The notes beneath the pieces are model-generated. The model saw only the letters and a program-made list of their open reading frames with translations, did no database searches and had not been told where the DNA came from. From positions 7,006,001 to 7,070,000 of the forward strand of contig CP108400.1 of NCBI GenBank assembly GCA_045039925.1: 64,000 nucleotides of DNA, given 5' to 3'. The DNA is from Yinghuangia sp045039925 (GTDB taxonomy: Bacteria > Actinomycetota > Actinomycetes > Streptomycetales > Streptomycetaceae). Each line of letters opens with the position of its first letter. The first letter of the stretch is position 1. Shown here piece after piece: positions 63,001 through 64,000 of this stretch. The position numbers and the translations under genes were made by a program.

Positions 63001-64000
63001 CCCGGCCAGATCCCCCGTCTGGCCCTGCCAGCCGGCGAGTCCCTGCCGGGTGTCGAGTGTGGCGGGGTGGTCGGGGCCGAAGATGCGCAGTTGGTCGGCG
63101 AGGAGTTCCTCGAACAGGGTCCCCTTCTCCAGGTTTCCGGCACGGCTGCGCCACACTGCCAGCTGAGTTCTGGAGACGAGCATGATCGGGTGGTCGGGCC
63201 CCAGAACGTCGGTCTGGTCGGCGAGCAGGTCCTCGAACCCGGCCACCGCGCCCGCGAAGTCACCGGACACGCCGCGCCAGAGGGCCAGTTGCTGCCGCAC
63301 GAGGACGAAGTCGGAGTCGTCGAAGCCGGGCCTGTCCGAGTAGTCGGCGATCAGTCGCTCGAACGCGGCCACCGTTTCGCTGGGGTTCCTGGTCCGCCCC
63401 TGGAAGTTGATGAGGTTGTACCAGGACAGGAGGATGGCGGGGTGGTCCGAGCCGAGGATCCGCTCCTGGTCGGCGATCAGTTCCGCCATTGCCGCCGCGG
63501 CTCCCGCCAGGTCCCCCGATGCGCCCCGCAACTGCCCCAGGTAGAAGCGGGTCTCCAGGGTGTCGGGGTGGTCGGGGCCGTAGAGCCGCAGCAGGTCGGT
63601 GAGGAGCGCGTCACAGGCCCGCACGGCTCCCGAGGCGTCCCCGGTCGCGCCGCGCCAGATCGCGCACTGGAGGCGGCCGGCGAGGGTGTCGGCATGGTCG
63701 GGTCCGAGGCGGCGGAGGGCTTCCGCGCAGAACTCGTCGAAGTGGTCGACCGCGGCGGCGGTTTGTCCGGAGCCGCCGAGGCTGGCACCGGCCTGGAACA
63801 GCAGGACATGCGCGTCGGGGATCCAGAGGTGGTCGGCGGCGGTCTGCTGCAGGGTCGTCGCGTTGGCGCGGAGCGTCTGCGCCAGGACGGTGTCGCGTTC
63901 GACCTCCGGCCAGACGTCCAGAAGAGCGTTGGCTGCCGCATGCGCGACGGTCGTCTGCTGTTCGGGATGCACCGTTTCGCGGGTGGTGCGCTGGACGAGC
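60082..64000 (-). CDS. Giant tetratricopeptide-repeat protein, N-terminus beyond window; probable NB-ARC/STAND sensor
   Basis: The minus-strand frame is open from the stop at 60082 through the window edge, giving more than 1300 residues. Inside it are about 28 TPR-like units of 42 residues, with the consensus ERVLGPDHPDTL, then R-x-N-L-A-xW, then LGEAGD and AYTELLxDR. The first 80 visible residues (LVQRTTRETVHPEQQ, then ANALLDVWPEVE) are typical of the region just after the NB-ARC ATPase in NB-ARC-TPR proteins of Streptomyces. A GTG at 63970-63972 could also be a start, but the frame continues upstream, so a larger protein is more likely. The repeats suggest ligand or partner recognition. Confidence 0.82.
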   Translation of the reverse strand, partial: LVQRTTRETVHPEQQTTVAHAAANALLDVWPEVERDTVLAQTLRANATTLQQTAADHLWIPDAHVLLFQAGASLGGSGQTAAAVDHFDEFCAEALRRLGPDHADTLAGRLQCAIWRGATGDASGAVRACDALLTDLLRLYGPDHPDTLETRFYLGQLRGASGDLAGAAAAMAELIADQERILGSDHPAILLSWYNLINFQGRTRNPSETVAAFERLIADYSDRPGFDDSDFVLVRQQLALWRGVSGDFAGAVAGFEDLLADQTDVLGPDHPIMLVSRTQLAVWRSRAGNLEKGTLFEELLADQLRIFGPDHPATLDTRQGLAGWQGQTGDLAGATAAFEELLADRLRIFGPDHPSTLDTREQLADLTGRRGDLQGVLAAYTELLADYMRVLGADHAGALAARGGLARWRAEAGDLPGAVTAYAELLPDRERVLGPDHPNTLTCRHNLADLRGKAGDPGTAATELREVLVDYVRVLGPDHPDTFITRHNLARWLGEAGDLSAGAVEHAELLADRERVLGPDHPDTLSSRHSLAAVRGEAGDADAAATGLGELLTDQTRVLGPYHPDTLITRSNLAHWLGEAGDVPAAVTAYTELLPDRERVLGPDHPDTLITRGNLAYWLGKAGDHAATVTAYTELLAERERVLGPDHPDTLATRRSLAHRLGAAGDAAEAAATYAALASAQERTLGPDHPDTLDGRHQLAGLRGRAGDPGTAAAELRELLTDYTHILGADHPDTHTTRSNLAHWLGEAGDHAAAIAAYTELLPDRERMLGAEHPDTLDTRHHLADLRGRAGDPGTAAAELRELLTDYTRVQEADHPGTLAIRHSLAYWLGEAGDVPAAVTAFTELLADRERVLGPHHPDTRTARGNLAYWLGEAGDAAGAAARYTDVVADRERSRGPDHPETLTARHNHAHWLGEAGDIPGAVAAYTELLAAEEHVHGSGHPDTRAARHNLAHWHGEAGDAAGAAAMYGGVLADHQRTLGPDHPETLNARHRRAHWLGEAGDIPGAVAAYTELLPDRERVLGRDDPDTRTVRGNLAYWLGQAGEAAKAAATYADVVADHERTFGPDHPETLAARHSHAFWLGQAGDPSAAIAAYTELLPDRERVLGADHPSTLTTRGNLAYWLGETGDAAGAAATYADVLADHERTLGPDHPETVACRGYVTRWRDQVKAQAAELALRRAFDRALDLVARSRLAYEQGQAGDSAAAAYAAARLVVEADELLGPDDHHTLVLRNNLAHWAGEAGDAPAAVEAYGQLLPDLERVLGPDHSHTRLARDGLANRQHEARSPGPDAADAAERPEPGLKQK
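60541..62900. repeat. 126-base tandem repeat array within the TPR gene
   Basis: The 42-residue TPR units are encoded by 126-base repeats with high DNA identity, such as CGGTCCGGGAGGAGTTCGG recurring around 60700, 60955, 61710, 62213 and 62720. Neighbouring units alternate between two types, giving a 252-base (84-residue) higher-order period in the C-terminal half. This is a candidate for recombination-driven copy-number change. Confidence 0.8.

Noticed and set aside
51929..64000. Genomic island integrated at tRNA-Val
   Set aside because: The gene content after the tRNA is accessory-like, but no integrase, transposase or repeated tRNA end was found in the window; the right border is outside.

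Overview
The window is high-GC actinobacterial DNA. GC-rich third codon positions, frequent GTG starts, many 4-base stop/start overlaps and the gene content all fit a Streptomycetales genome (Streptomyces or a close relative). From memory, the order FasR-fabD-fabH-acpP-fabF, aceE, DUF3052, AhpE-type peroxiredoxin and TerD genes resembles the chromosomal core of Streptomyces coelicolor. Most of the first 50 kb therefore looks like conserved core. The last 12 kb looks like more variable accessory DNA.

Layout. 1-6 kb: a truncated DHA2-type MFS exporter, an FMN reductase divergent from a TetR regulator with clustered palindromes between them, a group 2 sigma factor, a sugar-kinase-fold protein that has lost its catalytic aspartates, and a small membrane protein. 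6.2-6.8 kb: tRNA-Asn and a CAT-anticodon tRNA. 7-9.5 kb: an SGNH esterase lipoprotein, a DUF3145 protein and a small secreted protein. 9.6-16.5 kb: the minus-strand FAS II block FasR, fabD, fabH, acpP, fabF and an acyl-CoA carboxylase beta chain, in which FabD carries an extra lipoyl-like domain. 16.5-20.3 kb: a cobalamin riboswitch followed by btuF-btuC-btuD-cbiZ, a corrinoid uptake and salvage operon. 20.4-23.2 kb: pirin, a saccharopine-dehydrogenase-like reductase and a MerR regulator. 23.5-28.4 kb: a complete sugar-type ABC importer whose first permease has an inserted Ig-like domain. 28.5-32.4 kb: a winged-helix (YcaQ-like) protein and a polar amino-acid ABC importer. 32.9-35.6 kb: aceE (pyruvate dehydrogenase E1). 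36-38.8 kb: DUF1918, DUF3052, a mycothiol-type DinB protein and peroxiredoxin.

39-49.7 kb is a tellurium-resistance-type (Ter) stress island: two TerD genes, TerC/DUF475, a TerA/TerD-like protein, a TerD protein with a 300-residue Pro/Gly/Ala-rich tail, then a tightly overlapping four-gene enzymatic operon (CitE-like lyase, phosphoribosyltransferase-TRSP, StiP/PELOTA-type PRTase, HAD phosphatase). This matches the Ter-associated nucleoside-like metabolite module described from comparative genomics.

49.7-64 kb holds membrane and coiled-coil proteins of unknown function, tRNA-Val, a small possible zinc-ribbon protein plus a membrane protein, a 1238-residue CHAT-protease protein, a secreted helical-repeat protein, and a huge TPR protein that runs off the window edge and is probably the C-terminal part of an NB-ARC/STAND sensor. 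This last segment is the best place to look for an undescribed sensing or conflict system. It is the least certain part functionally.
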